A DNA stretch of 64,000 nucleotides. It comes from Sphaerothrix gracilis. Its GTDB lineage: Bacteria; Cyanobacteriota; Cyanobacteriia; Phormidesmidales; Phormidesmidaceae. This document shows, piece after piece, positions 53,084-62,681 of this stretch. The stretch covers positions 124,001-188,000 of the forward strand of contig NZ_JASATW010000007.1 in assembly GCF_030405905.1 (NCBI RefSeq). The letters run 5' to 3'. How positions within the stretch are numbered: position 1 is the first letter of the stretch; each line of letters starts with the position of its first letter. The notes beneath the pieces are model-generated. The model saw nothing but the letters and a program-made list of their open reading frames with translations, was not told where the DNA came from and searched no databases. The translations under genes and the position numbers were made by a program.

Positions 53084-53974
53084 TCACTGCGGCTCAACAG
53101 CCTGCAAAATATCCTGTAGCTCCTGCTTAAGGGCTGGTGGGGCTGCGCATAGGGGTAGACGGAAGTAGTCAACGTCCCAGCCTTGCAGGGCCAGTGCTGT
53201 TTTAACAGGGATGGGATTAGTCGTCAGGAAAAGTCCTTTAAATAACGGTAAAAGCTGAATATGAATGGCAGTTGCTTGCTCTACTTGCCCAGTCTTAAAT
53301 GCCTGAATCATCTGCTGCATCTGCTTGCCCGCTAGATGGCTGGCAACGCTAACAACGCCGATACCGCCGACTGCCAGCAGCGGCAGCGTTAGCGCATCAT
53401 CACCGGAATAAATGGCAAACTCAGGCGGAGTTAATCGCCGAATCTGGCTGACCTGATCTAAATTACCGCTGGCCTCCTTAATAGCCACAACGTTGGGTAT
53501 TTTTGCCAGCCGGGCTACTGTCTCTGGTAGGAGGGTTTGCCCAGTCCGCCCAGGTACGTTGTAGAGCATTAAAGGCAAGTCAGGTACGGCTTTAGCGATG
53601 CTGCTGAAATGCAGATAAAGCCCTTCCTGCGGCGGTTTGTTGTAGTAGGGCACTACCTGCAACGCCCCCTCTAAACCCAGTTTACTGGCCTTTTGCGTCG
53701 CCGAAATCGCCTCTTGGGTAGAGTTAGAGCCGGTTCCAGCAATAATCTTGGCTTTGCCTGAGACGGCCTGCTGCACAACGCGAAAGAGAGTATATTCCTC
53801 ATCCCAGCTCAGGGTAGGAGACTCCCCAGTTGTACCACAGACAACTAGGGTATCAGTTCCGTTGTCAGCTAAATGGGCAGCAAGCTTTTCTGCTAGAGCG
53901 TAGTTGACCGCGCCTTCCCGGTTGAAAGGGGTAATCATAGCAGTCAGGACTTGCCCGAACTCAGTTGTGCCCAT
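53084..53974 (-). CDS. dapA: 4-hydroxy-tetrahydrodipicolinate synthase
   Basis: The first enzyme of the lysine and diaminopimelate branch, condensing pyruvate with aspartate semialdehyde. The 296 residues form a TIM barrel: TAMITPFNREGAVNYALAEKLA, CGTTGESPTLSWDEE, YYNKPPQEGLYLHF, MLYNVPGRTGQ (catalytic Tyr) and VVAIKEASGNLDQ (Schiff-base Lys). The downstream gene of asd on the minus strand, 154 bases apart, so the two consecutive pathway steps lie together, followed by rnj. Confidence 0.97.
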   Translation of the reverse strand: MGTTEFGQVLTAMITPFNREGAVNYALAEKLAAHLADNGTDTLVVCGTTGESPTLSWDEEYTLFRVVQQAVSGKAKIIAGTGSNSTQEAISATQKASKLGLEGALQVVPYYNKPPQEGLYLHFSSIAKAVPDLPLMLYNVPGRTGQTLLPETVARLAKIPNVVAIKEASGNLDQVSQIRRLTPPEFAIYSGDDALTLPLLAVGGIGVVSVASHLAGKQMQQMIQAFKTGQVEQATAIHIQLLPLFKGLFLTTNPIPVKTALALQGWDVDYFRLPLCAAPPALKQELQDILQAVEPQ

Positions 53975-54128
53975 TTAAGCTCCTTACGTTCATGAAACTT
54001 GGCCTTATCTCTGCATTCTAATCACAAAAGACTTGAAGACAGCTTTTTTCCAGAAACCGCTGACAGAAATGAAACAATCGTCAATTTGTTTCTATGCCCG
54101 AAAACCGAGCAGCTGTCAGCTCTCTTGT

Positions 54129-55163
54129 CTAAGCTAGGGTCGGTACCGCTAACCAGCGCTTAGCCACCAGCAGCTCAGCAATTTGAATCGCGTTCAGGGC
54201 AGCTCCCTTGCGAATCTGATCGCCGCTTAACCACAGTTCTAACCCACATGGATGGGATAGGTCTTGCCGAATTCGACCAACTAGCACCTCATCTTGACCG
54301 CTAGCTTCAATAGGCATGGGGAAATGGTTTGCCTGCCAGTCCTCTACCAGCCGTACACCAAGGGCATTAGACAGAATTTCTCTGGCCGAGGCAATATCAA
54401 AAGGCTGTTCAAATTCTAAGTTAACGGCTTCTGAGTGTGCCCGTAAGACGGGAACCCGAACACAGGTGGCCGTAACTTTGAGCGACTCAGCCCCAAAAAT
54501 CTTGCGGGTTTCATTGACCATCTTCATCTCCTCCTCGCAGTACCCCGCCTCTGTCAGCTTGGAGTCATGGGGAAAAAGATTAAAGGCTAACGGATAGGGC
54601 AAGACTTCGGCGATCGCGGTTTCTCCATTTAGGATTGCCTGCGCCTGTTTTTTCACCTCTTCCATCGCCCGGGCACCAGCTCCACTCGCAGACTGATAGG
54701 TCGACACCACAATTCGCTGCACTGGCTGCACCCGATGGAGCGGCCAAACCGCCAGACTCATTAAAATTGTCGTACAGTTGGGATTAGCAATAATACCGCT
54801 ATGTTGACCTGCCGCCGCCGCATTCACCTCAGGCACCACTAAGGGCACTTGAGGATCCATCCGAAACGCACTGGAATTATCAATGACAACAGCACCTGCC
54901 TCAACTGCTTTAGGTGCCCACTGCCGCGAAACGCTGCCACCCGCAGAGGCCAACACCAAATCAACATTATCGAAAGCATGTTCATCTAGCGGCTCAACAG
55001 TGAGGTTAGCCCCTTGAAAAGCAATTTTTTTACCCGCTGAGCGCGCAGAAGCCAGTAGCTTTAACTCGGCGATGGGAAACTGACGGCTCTCTAGCAGAGA
55101 AAGTAATTCTGTGCCTACAGCACCTGTGGCACCTAAAACGGCAACTCTGTAAGACTGGGACAA
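54129..55163 (-). CDS. asd: Aspartate-semialdehyde dehydrogenase
   Basis: Reduces aspartyl phosphate to aspartate semialdehyde with NADPH, upstream of lysine, threonine and methionine. The 344 residues have the N-terminal GATGAVGTELL nucleotide loop, VLASAGGSVSRQWAP, the catalytic cysteine in IIANPNCTTILMSLAV, and STYQSASGAGARAMEEV. The length fits the bacterial family. It precedes dapA, so the two act in sequence. A 571-base divergent region separates it from tig. Confidence 0.97.
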   Translation of the reverse strand: MSQSYRVAVLGATGAVGTELLSLLESRQFPIAELKLLASARSAGKKIAFQGANLTVEPLDEHAFDNVDLVLASAGGSVSRQWAPKAVEAGAVVIDNSSAFRMDPQVPLVVPEVNAAAAGQHSGIIANPNCTTILMSLAVWPLHRVQPVQRIVVSTYQSASGAGARAMEEVKKQAQAILNGETAIAEVLPYPLAFNLFPHDSKLTEAGYCEEEMKMVNETRKIFGAESLKVTATCVRVPVLRAHSEAVNLEFEQPFDIASAREILSNALGVRLVEDWQANHFPMPIEASGQDEVLVGRIRQDLSHPCGLELWLSGDQIRKGAALNAIQIAELLVAKRWLAVPTLA

Positions 55164-55734
55164 GCGAGGTTCCTCCTTAAAGTTTGTTGTACAGGATTTG
55201 ATTTAGAGATCAAGGCAAGTGAGTAAAACTGTTGAAGATAGTTGGCTTTGGCAGGGGTTTAAATTCTGTTACAGCGCCAAGCGATAAATTTTGGCTGTTC
55301 TGGCTAAGGGGAACGTTGAGCTGCGTTGCTGCCGGTGGGCTGTGAGAGTCTCTTAGTGTTCAGAAGTGTCGGACAGAAATTTCTTGACATTGATGGCCTG
55401 AGCGCCTGAAGCGGGCTGAGAGGCGTCAAGGCAGATGCCTACACAATATCGCTAAAGCTCACTCCACACTACTGTAGCTAGCAAAATTAAGCCAGCTTTA
55501 TTGATTTAACTTTGTTAATTTCCACAGTCTTTTTGCCTTAATTGTCTTAACTTTCCGCCGCTTTGATCTCGATAGCCCTGCCACGCCGTCCAGCTTTCCT
55601 AGCAAGATTCCTTACGGTAGATACTCGCTGCTGGGAAGAATCCGCTATGATAGCTAACTGCGATTAATTGAAGAAAGGGTCTCGTTTACGGATAGTCCGG
55701 AGCTGGATCAGTTGCTAAAAATTTAAGGAATTCG
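55164..55734. other. Divergent spacer between asd and tig
   Basis: About 570 bases that must carry the promoters of asd (minus) and tig (plus). A GC-rich part around 55391-55440 includes GGGCTGAGAGGC but does not form a thiamine riboswitch. The right part (55480-55560) is AT-rich. No gene, tRNA or repeat was recognised. Confidence 0.45.
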
Positions 55735-57195
55735 ATGAAAGTTACTCAGGAAAAGTTGCCCGATAGCCAGATTGGCTTAGAAATTGAGATCCCCGCAGAG
55801 ATGTCAAAGCAGGCATACGATCAGGTGCTGCGTAAGTTTATGCGCTCTGCGAATATTCCTGGGTTTCGCAAAGGGAAAGTTCCCCGTCAAGTTCTGTTAC
55901 AGCGCTTTGGTCAGGCTCAGGTAAAAGCTGCTGCCATTGAGGAGCTGGTTCAAGATGCTGTGGAACAGGCTGTCGAGCAGGAAAAAATTGAGGCGATCGG
56001 TAACTATCAGCTCAAAACCTCTTTTGAGGATTTAATCGCTCAGTATCAGCCTGGACAAGTGCTGACTTTCTCGGCAACGGTGGACGTGCCGCCTAGAGTT
56101 TCTCTAACGGACTATAAAAATCTTTCGGTTCAGGCAGAAGAGATCAAGTACGAACCCGAAAAAGTAGACTCAGTCTTAGAGGACTACCGTGAGAATCTGG
56201 CTACGCTGGTACCCATTGAGAACAGGGCCGCTGAGGCAGGTGATGTCGTGGTCATTGATTTTGTTGGCAAGCGCCTGATTGAGGGTGAAGAACCAGAAGA
56301 ATTTGAAGGGGGCAGTGCCGAAGACTTTCAGCTAGAGCTGAGCGAAGGTCGGTTTATTGCCGGTTTTGTAGACGGCATTGTGGGTATGCAGCCCGACGAG
56401 ATTAAGGATATTGAAGTTACCTTCCCGGAAGACTATCCGCAGCAGGAGCTAGCGGGCCAGCCGGCAGTCTTTACAATCACGCTGAAAGAGCTCAAAGAGA
56501 AGGAACTGCCTGAGCTAGACGATGACTTTGCGCAAGAGGTGAGTGAGTTTGAGACTCTGGCAGAGCTGCGAGCTTCTTTGGAAGAACGCTACAGCCAGGA
56601 CGCGGAGAAACAGACCCAGTCGAATAAAGAAAGCGCTCTGCTAGAGGCTTTAGTCAGCCACCTAGAAGCAGAAGTGCCGCAAACCTTAGTCCAGCGCGAA
56701 GTGGACTATCTGGTAACGCAGACGGCTATGCAGTTGGGCAATCAAGGGATTGATATTAAAAAGCTGCTAACCAAGGATATTGTGGCCAATATGCGGGAGC
56801 GGGCGCGACCTGAAGCGATCGCTCGTTTGAAGCGTACTCTAGCCCTGGGAGAAGTGGCTAAGCAGGAAGATATTGCCGTCGAAGAGTCCGAGATTAAAAC
56901 CCGCGCTGACGAAATGCTAGCCGAGGTTGAAGATCCTAAAAATATCGACATGGAGCGGCTAAACGAGATTGTGCGGGAAGACTTGCTCAAGGAAAAGATC
57001 TTGGCGTGGCTGGAGGAAAACAGCACGGTTGAACTTGTCCCAGAAGGCACCCTATCGCCAGATGAAGCAGATGAAATGGCCGCCGCAGAGACAGAACCTC
57101 CGGCCTCTGAAACCGTCGTTGATGTAGAAGCGACTTCGGCTGAAGCCGAGGCGGAATCGGCTGAGACAGCCTCTGAGGCTGCAGAACTTAAATAG
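55735..57195 (+). CDS. tig: Trigger factor
   Basis: The ribosome-bound chaperone with prolyl isomerase activity. The 486 residues consist of the ribosome-binding domain with IPGFRKGKVPRQVLLQRFG (the signature), the FKBP-type isomerase domain (about 150-240, DVVVIDFVGKR, FIAGFVDGIVGMQPDE, PQQELAGQPAVFTITLKEL) and a long helical C-terminal arm. A Glu/Ala/Ser-rich acidic tail of about 40 residues ends the protein, as in other cyanobacteria. It is followed by clpP and clpX, the usual partner genes, with 238 bases between. Confidence 0.96.
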   Translation: MKVTQEKLPDSQIGLEIEIPAEMSKQAYDQVLRKFMRSANIPGFRKGKVPRQVLLQRFGQAQVKAAAIEELVQDAVEQAVEQEKIEAIGNYQLKTSFEDLIAQYQPGQVLTFSATVDVPPRVSLTDYKNLSVQAEEIKYEPEKVDSVLEDYRENLATLVPIENRAAEAGDVVVIDFVGKRLIEGEEPEEFEGGSAEDFQLELSEGRFIAGFVDGIVGMQPDEIKDIEVTFPEDYPQQELAGQPAVFTITLKELKEKELPELDDDFAQEVSEFETLAELRASLEERYSQDAEKQTQSNKESALLEALVSHLEAEVPQTLVQREVDYLVTQTAMQLGNQGIDIKKLLTKDIVANMRERARPEAIARLKRTLALGEVAKQEDIAVEESEIKTRADEMLAEVEDPKNIDMERLNEIVREDLLKEKILAWLEENSTVELVPEGTLSPDEADEMAAAETEPPASETVVDVEATSAEAEAESAETASEAAELK

Positions 57196-57433
57196 AGATG
57201 GCTACTCCTCCCAGTCTGAGGCAATTTTGCCCCCGACCGAAGCGCTAGACTCTCTGGGGTATTTGCGTCCAATGTTAACGAATGCTATTTTCTCGAAAGG
57301 ATTCCATAACACAAGCGCCAATCCAAACAGGGAGTTAAGGCATAATGATGGGAGGAGTCGGATATGAGAGGATTAGGCTAATAAGCTGCAAATCTATCTG
57401 ACCGCAAACCGTTAATTGAGCAACTAGCCCTAT

Positions 57434-58123
57434 ATGGCCTTTTCGAAGACACCAGTTTCTGTTTTAACCAGCATTAGCCCAACCGCTACGGCTACCGCGC
57501 AAATTAAGAGCGTTGTGCCCATGGTGGTTGAACAGTCAGGGCGGGGAGAGCGAGCTTTTGATATCTACTCTCGTCTGCTGAGAGAGCGTATTGTCTTTTT
57601 AGGCACCCCGGTAGATGATGCGATTGCTGACTCGATTGTGGCTCAGCTTCTTTTTTTAGACGCTGAGGAGCCAGAAAAAGATATCCAGCTCTATATCAAT
57701 TCGCCAGGTGGCTCAGTCACGGCGGGCATGGCAATTTACGATACAATGCAGCAAATCCGCCCGGATGTAGTGACTATTTGCTATGGTCTAGCGGCTAGTA
57801 TGGGGGCCTTTCTGCTCAGCGGCGGCGCTAAAGGCAAGCGGATGTCTCTGCCAAGTTCTCGCATTATGATTCACCAACCTCTAGGAGGGGCGCAAGGGCA
57901 AGCAGTAGATATCGAAATCCAGGCGCGAGAAATCCTCTACCACAAACAGCGGCTGAATGAGCTAATGGCTCAGCATACAGGCCAGCCTCTAGAACGTATT
58001 CAAGAAGATACGGAGCGTGACTTTTTCATGTCAGCTCATGACGCTCAAGCCTACGGTCTGATTGACCAGGTAATTGAGCAGAAAGAACTGTCCTCCAGTT
58101 CAAACGTAGCAGCGCTGAAATAA
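57434..58123 (+). CDS. clpP: ATP-dependent Clp protease proteolytic subunit
   Basis: The serine peptidase chamber of Clp proteases, 229 residues. The catalytic Ser is in CYGLAASMGAFLLSGG and the His in RIMIHQPLGGAQGQ; the Asp follows in the ERDFFMSAHDAQAYGLID region. INSPGGSVTAGMAIYDTMQ forms the oligomerising head. The N-terminal 28 residues before MVVEQSGRGERAFDIYSRLL are an extension that is probably cut off; an ATG at 57521 is an alternative start. The order clpP-clpX with nine bases between matches the clpP2-clpX operon known from cyanobacteria. Confidence 0.95.
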   Translation: MAFSKTPVSVLTSISPTATATAQIKSVVPMVVEQSGRGERAFDIYSRLLRERIVFLGTPVDDAIADSIVAQLLFLDAEEPEKDIQLYINSPGGSVTAGMAIYDTMQQIRPDVVTICYGLAASMGAFLLSGGAKGKRMSLPSSRIMIHQPLGGAQGQAVDIEIQAREILYHKQRLNELMAQHTGQPLERIQEDTERDFFMSAHDAQAYGLIDQVIEQKELSSSSNVAALK

Positions 58124-58132
58124 GAGGCAACT

Positions 58133-59467
58133 ATGTCTAAGTACGACTCCCATCTCAAGTGCTCATTTTGCGGTAAGTCTCAGGAACAGGTGCGCAAGCT
58201 AATCGCAGGCCCGGGAGTCTATATCTGTGATGAATGCGTCGATCTGTGTAACGAAATTTTAGATGAAGAGCTGTTTGACTCTAGCGCAGCAGTTTCTCAG
58301 CCCGTGCAGCGCCGGGAAGCTCCCCCTGAAAGACGGCGCAGTTCGACCAGCCCCATCGCCCTCAACCAAATTCCTAAGCCGCGCGAAATCAAAAAGTATC
58401 TTGATGAGCACGTCATTGGTCAGGACGAGGCCAAGAAAGTGCTGTCAGTCGCGGTTTATAACCACTACAAGCGGCTGAGCTACAGCCAAAATCGCAGCGA
58501 ATCTGAGGAAGTCGTGGAGCTGCAGAAATCCAATATTCTGCTGATTGGCCCTACCGGGTGCGGTAAAACGCTGCTGGCGCAGACCCTGGCTCGCATCTTG
58601 GAGGTTCCCTTTGCCGTTGCCGATGCTACCACCCTGACTGAGGCAGGCTACGTTGGCGAAGACGTTGAAAACATTCTGCTGCGGCTGCTGCAGGTGGCGG
58701 ATCTAGATGTCGAGGAAGCCCAGCGCGGCATCATCTACATTGACGAAATTGACAAGATTGCTCGTAAAAGCGAAAATCCCTCAATTACCCGTGATGTCTC
58801 CGGTGAAGGGGTACAGCAGGCGCTTTTGAAGATGCTAGAGGGCACTGTTGCCAACGTGCCCCCCCAAGGGGGACGCAAGCATCCCTATCAGGACTGTATT
58901 CAAATTGATACCAGTAATATCCTGTTTATCTGCGGGGGGGCTTTTGTCGGCCTAGAAAAGATGGTTGAGCAGCGCATCGGCAAAAAAACGATGGGCTTTA
59001 TTCAACCCGGCGACGCTCAGCAGACGCGCGAAAAGCGGGCCTCCGATATTCTGCAAAACCTAGAACCAGAAGATTTGGTGAAGTTTGGCCTGATTCCGGA
59101 ATTCATTGGTCGTATTCCGGCTATTTCAGTCGTTGATCCGCTAGATGAAGATGCGCTGGTCGAAATTTTAACGGAACCCAAAAACGCGCTGGTGAAGCAG
59201 TTCCAGAAGCTGCTGCGCATGGACAACGTTAATTTAGAGTTTAAACCAGACGCGATTCGGGCGATCGCCAGAGAAGCCTACCGGCGTAAAACCGGAGCTA
59301 GAGCTTTGCGGGGCATTGTGGAAGAGCTAATGCTGGACGTTATGTATGAGCTGCCTTCACGTAAGGACGTGAAGCGCTGTATGGTGACGCGGGAAATGGT
59401 GGAAAAGCGATCGACAGCGGAACTCCTGGTTCATCCCTCCTCGCTGCCCAAGCCCGAATCAGCCTAG
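58133..59467 (+). CDS. clpX: ATP-dependent Clp protease ATP-binding subunit ClpX
   Basis: The unfoldase that feeds proteins into ClpP. The 444 residues start with the zinc-binding domain LKCSFCGKSQEQVRKLIAGPGVYICDECVDLC, and the AAA+ module has Walker A GPTGCGKT, Walker B IIYIDEIDK, the pore loop GYVGEDV and GARALRGIVEELMLDVMYELP at the C-terminal end. The ClpP-docking loop region reads RIGKKTMGF. The linker after the zinc domain is Ser/Arg-rich. Coupled to clpP; a hydrolase gene follows five bases later. Confidence 0.97.
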   Translation: MSKYDSHLKCSFCGKSQEQVRKLIAGPGVYICDECVDLCNEILDEELFDSSAAVSQPVQRREAPPERRRSSTSPIALNQIPKPREIKKYLDEHVIGQDEAKKVLSVAVYNHYKRLSYSQNRSESEEVVELQKSNILLIGPTGCGKTLLAQTLARILEVPFAVADATTLTEAGYVGEDVENILLRLLQVADLDVEEAQRGIIYIDEIDKIARKSENPSITRDVSGEGVQQALLKMLEGTVANVPPQGGRKHPYQDCIQIDTSNILFICGGAFVGLEKMVEQRIGKKTMGFIQPGDAQQTREKRASDILQNLEPEDLVKFGLIPEFIGRIPAISVVDPLDEDALVEILTEPKNALVKQFQKLLRMDNVNLEFKPDAIRAIAREAYRRKTGARALRGIVEELMLDVMYELPSRKDVKRCMVTREMVEKRSTAELLVHPSSLPKPESA

Positions 59468-59472
59468 CCGTC

Positions 59473-60324
59473 ATGCCCTACGTCAATGTCAAGGGGGTTC
59501 CCCACTACTATGAGTGGATTACAGAGTCGTCCTCTTTTGAGGTAGGCGGCAAACCAACTCTGGTATTTTTGCATGGTTGGGCAGGCTCAGCTCGCTACTG
59601 GCAGCGTCCGGCGCAGGCTTTCACCCATAAGTTCAACTGCTTGCTGTACGACATGCGAGGATTTGGGCGCTCCCAGATTCCCGCAGACCACCGCCAAGCA
59701 ACTCTAGATAGAGGTTTTGAGTTAGACACCTTTGCCGCAGACTTAGCCGATCTGCTGGACGCTTTGGGGCTAGAGCAGATTTATCTCAACGCGCACTCGA
59801 TGGGCGCAACGGTGGCGGTTTACTTTCTGAATCAGCATGGCGATCGCGTGAAGCAGGCGATCTTAACCTGCAATGGCGTATTTGAGTATGACAAGGCTGC
59901 TTTTGAAGCCTTTTATCGGTTTGGTGGCTATGTTGTGGCCTTGCGCCCCCAGTGGCTCAGCAAGATTCCGCTGATGCCTACTTTCTTTATGAGCCGTTTT
60001 TTGAGCCGTCCTATTCCCGCCGCTGAAAAGCAAGCGTTTTTGGCGGATTTTCTGATGGCGGACTATGAGACGGCCTTAGGAACTATCTTCACCTCGGTGA
60101 GTCAGAAAGCCACGGAGGTAATGCCCGATGAATTTAGCCAGATTTCTGTGCCAACGCTGCTGGTTGCAGGCGAGTTTGATAAGATTACCCCGGCCAAGCT
60201 AGGGAAAACTGCGGCGGATCTTAACGAAAAAATTGAATACGCTCTGATTCCGCGAACAGGGCATTTCCCCATGCTGGAGGCACCAGAGCAGTATTTACAG
60301 GCCGTTAACGGCTTTCTGAACTAA
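59473..60324 (+). CDS. Alpha/beta hydrolase
   Basis: A 283-residue alpha/beta-fold hydrolase. The oxyanion loop is LVFLHGWAGSARYW, the nucleophile is the Ser in NAHSMGATVAV, the acid is in LLVAGEFDKITPAK and the His in IPRTGHFPMLEAPE, so the catalytic triad is complete. LLYDMRGFGRS before the nucleophile is typical of epoxide hydrolase and haloperoxidase-like members. The substrate is not predictable. It starts five bases after the clpX stop, so it is probably co-transcribed with clpPX. Confidence 0.9.
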   Translation: MPYVNVKGVPHYYEWITESSSFEVGGKPTLVFLHGWAGSARYWQRPAQAFTHKFNCLLYDMRGFGRSQIPADHRQATLDRGFELDTFAADLADLLDALGLEQIYLNAHSMGATVAVYFLNQHGDRVKQAILTCNGVFEYDKAAFEAFYRFGGYVVALRPQWLSKIPLMPTFFMSRFLSRPIPAAEKQAFLADFLMADYETALGTIFTSVSQKATEVMPDEFSQISVPTLLVAGEFDKITPAKLGKTAADLNEKIEYALIPRTGHFPMLEAPEQYLQAVNGFLN

Positions 60325-60367
60325 CTTTTTAGCCAGATCCGTCACAGCAGCTATTGTTTTTCGTGGA

Positions 60368-61354
60368 CTAATCAAGCCCTAGTTCTCGCTTCAGCAGGGA
60401 AATCGATTTTTCACCCACATAGTTATCGCTGCAGATGATTTGGGGTGGGCGAATCAGGTCTTCGCGGACAGCGGCGATCGCCTCTTTGACCAGCGGCAAG
60501 CTATGCTGATCAAAGACAAAAATAGTATTAGCACTGCGCACTAAGGCTTTGAGCTTGTAGGCATCATCGGCCTGAGCCGTCGTTACAAGAATGTCATCTC
60601 CTCGCAGGCTATAGGCGATGACTTCAGCCGCCCGTAAAATTCCAGAGCTGATACTCACCATGCCCAAAGACGTATCTTTAGGCAACTGCTTGAGGCGGTT
60701 GAGTTCAGCCGCGTAGTCATAAATATCAATGGGAATTACCCGTACGGACTTAGGCCCAGCGATCGCCTCCGCCTCGTTCAAAAAGTAATTGCTGGTGACA
60801 ACCGTACCCGATCGCGCCTGAGCTAAAACATCGTCAAGTTCTTCTAGCGGCACGAGCTGCACTGGAATCTGCAGCGCCTGCTCTAGCTCTCGCACCATCA
60901 TTTCCCCGGCCCCAATATCCTGCCGGGGCGTTGTTACCAAAACCCGCGCACTGCAGCGCAGTCGCCAGTCAATTTCGGCCAAAAACAGCTCTCTGGCCTG
61001 ATGCAGCGAGGATCCCTGCCGCAGCAGTTCGTCTAGGCTATGCTCCACCACCTCCCGGGCTTTGGGAAACTGATCCCATAGCGGCGACTGCGGCTTAGCC
61101 CCGTCTACTCCCCCCTGAGCGCGAACATAGATACCTGAGCCAGGCTGTGCTTCAACAATTCCGGCTTCTTCTAGCTGGCGGTAAACTTTGCTGATGGTAT
61201 TGCGATGCAGCCCGGTCTGCATGGCTAGCTGCCGCGTACTGGGCAGGCGATGACCGGGGGGAAACTGACGAGAAGCGATCGCAAACCAGATTTGATCATA
61301 AAGCTGGGTGGAAGCCGGAATGTCGCTTTCAGGCTGAATATGAAACTGAACCAC
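60368..61354 (-). CDS. GntR family transcriptional regulator
   Basis: A DNA-binding regulator of about 328 residues. The N-terminal winged helix (about 10-75) shows LYDQIWFAIASRQFPPGHRLPSTRQLAMQTGLHRNTISKVYRQLEEAGIVEAQPGSGIYV, the GntR signature. The 240-residue C-terminal half (ARVLVTTPRQDIGAGEMMVREL, VVTSNYFLNEAEAI, VRVIPIDIYDYAAELNRLKQLP) is an alpha/beta effector-binding domain resembling periplasmic-binding folds, unlike the common FadR or aminotransferase types. A GTG at 61354 after GAGG is preferred to a TTG at 61381. It lies 125 bases downstream of the BMC gene, same strand. Confidence 0.85.
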   Translation of the reverse strand: MVQFHIQPESDIPASTQLYDQIWFAIASRQFPPGHRLPSTRQLAMQTGLHRNTISKVYRQLEEAGIVEAQPGSGIYVRAQGGVDGAKPQSPLWDQFPKAREVVEHSLDELLRQGSSLHQARELFLAEIDWRLRCSARVLVTTPRQDIGAGEMMVRELEQALQIPVQLVPLEELDDVLAQARSGTVVTSNYFLNEAEAIAGPKSVRVIPIDIYDYAAELNRLKQLPKDTSLGMVSISSGILRAAEVIAYSLRGDDILVTTAQADDAYKLKALVRSANTIFVFDQHSLPLVKEAIAAVREDLIRPPQIICSDNYVGEKSISLLKRELGLD

Positions 61355-61478
61355 AGGTAAAAAACCTCGCGTGGAACACAACTGAGAATCAAATAACGCA
61401 ATTTGACGCTGGCGATAATGCTAAACCAAGCAAATTGGAGCTACTGAATCAATTTTATGTCTTATTGACGGCAACCGC

Positions 61479-61808
61479 CTAATCTAGGTAGGTTTCTGGC
61501 ATATCGTCTCGCTGATTCTGGCGATGAATATCCGCGAGTGTAGACTCTGACGCGCCGGGCCAGTATTGTGCCTGCATCCCTGTAATTAACCGATGCGAGG
61601 CGATCGCGCCGCACTGCTGCGCCGTCGTCAGTCCCGCCGCGATCGCGGCCTGCACGTCTGCAACCGGCCCCTGCACCGCAACCGAAATCAGTCCGGCTTC
61701 GGCGTTGGCCCACTGAACCAGCTCTACCTGTCCGCTTTTACACATGCTGTCAGCCACTTGAATAGCGGTAGACAAGCCAAAAACTTCAATGATTCCTAGT
61801 GTGGTCAT
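61479..61808 (-). CDS. Divergent bacterial microcompartment (BMC) shell protein, CcmK-like
   Basis: A 109-residue protein with one BMC domain. TTLGIIEVFGLSTAIQVADSMCKSGQVELVQW and GLISVAVQGPVADVQAAIAAGLTTAQQ follow the CcmK pattern. The residues that line the hexamer pore are usually KIGSG; here the loop reads NAEAG, so its size and charge differ. The C-terminal 30 residues are not like CcmK1-4. It stands alone from the main carboxysome cluster, which is not in the window, and precedes a GntR regulator. An in-frame GTG 39 bases upstream is an alternative start. Confidence 0.82.
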   Translation of the reverse strand: MTTLGIIEVFGLSTAIQVADSMCKSGQVELVQWANAEAGLISVAVQGPVADVQAAIAAGLTTAQQCGAIASHRLITGMQAQYWPGASESTLADIHRQNQRDDMPETYLD

Positions 61809-61936
61809 TTTTCGAGATACGTCAGCCCTTCTCAGTGTAGCTAGCACGCCTCAAGCTAAGGAAAGCCTCAAGCTAGCAAGCTGTGAAAGCGCCATTAATA
61901 TAATGAGGCAGACTTGCTAATTACAGGAATAAACCT

Positions 61937-62581
61937 TTGACTCTGACGGCGATCGCTTTTCCAGCAGCGACTGATCAAACCCCTCAATACCTGCTAGTGG
62001 CCCTTCACGGTTGGGGAGCCAATGCCCAAGATTTAGCAGGGCTAGCCCCCTATCTCAAGCTAGAAAATTGGCAAATGCTTTTTCCGAATGGCCCTTTTCC
62101 CCATCCCCAGGTTCCGGGTGGACGCATGTGGTACGCCTTTCCCAAAGACTATGGCTTTCGCAATCCGCCCAATTTTGAAGGTCAGGTCGATCTGGCTCAG
62201 AGTCGGCAGCAGCTTACCGAATGGCTGCTCTCTTTAGAGGCGGAAACGGGCGTGCCGCTTCATAGAACCGTTCTAGCTGGTTTTTCCCAAGGAGGGGCAA
62301 TGACTCTAGATGTCGGAACTCAGCTTCCCCTAGCAGGGCTAATGGTACTCAGTGGCTATCTGCACGCGCCGTTGACCTCTCAGCCCACTCCCAGCCCGAT
62401 ACTGATGATTCATGGACGCCACGATCCGGTTGTACCCGTTATTTTGGCGCAGCAGGCTAAGGCGGCTCTCTTGGCACAAAATCTGACAGTTGAGTATCAT
62501 GAGCGAGACATGGGCCATGAAATTCAGCCTGAGATGATAGTGCAAATGCAGCACTTCTGCGAAATTTTGTGGACTAAGTAA
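61937..62581 (+). CDS. Carboxylesterase/phospholipase-like hydrolase
   Basis: A 214-residue alpha/beta hydrolase of the carboxylesterase/phospholipase (abhydrolase_2) family. The oxyanion region is VALHGWGANAQDL, the nucleophile Ser lies in LAGFSQGGAMTLD, the Asp in MIHGRHDPVVPV and the His in RDMGHEIQPEM, a complete triad. MWYAFPKDYGFRNPP is a lid-like piece. It is probably a cytoplasmic esterase of small esters or lysolipids. The start is a TTG preceded by CAGGA. It diverges from the BMC gene with 128 bases between. Confidence 0.88.
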   Translation: MTLTAIAFPAATDQTPQYLLVALHGWGANAQDLAGLAPYLKLENWQMLFPNGPFPHPQVPGGRMWYAFPKDYGFRNPPNFEGQVDLAQSRQQLTEWLLSLEAETGVPLHRTVLAGFSQGGAMTLDVGTQLPLAGLMVLSGYLHAPLTSQPTPSPILMIHGRHDPVVPVILAQQAKAALLAQNLTVEYHERDMGHEIQPEMIVQMQHFCEILWTK

Positions 62582-62681
62582 GGCATTTTAGCCACTCCTC
62601 GTCCTAGGATGGAAGCGAAGAACACGGATTTGTGGTGTTGAAGATATTCCGAGACTCGTAAATCCTAAAGGGGGAAAAGCT

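Noticed and set aside
55391..55440. GGGCTGAGAGGC resembling a thiamine riboswitch
   Set aside because: The second conserved part (CCTGAACCTGATC and flanking pairing) is missing, and neither neighbour is a thiamine gene.
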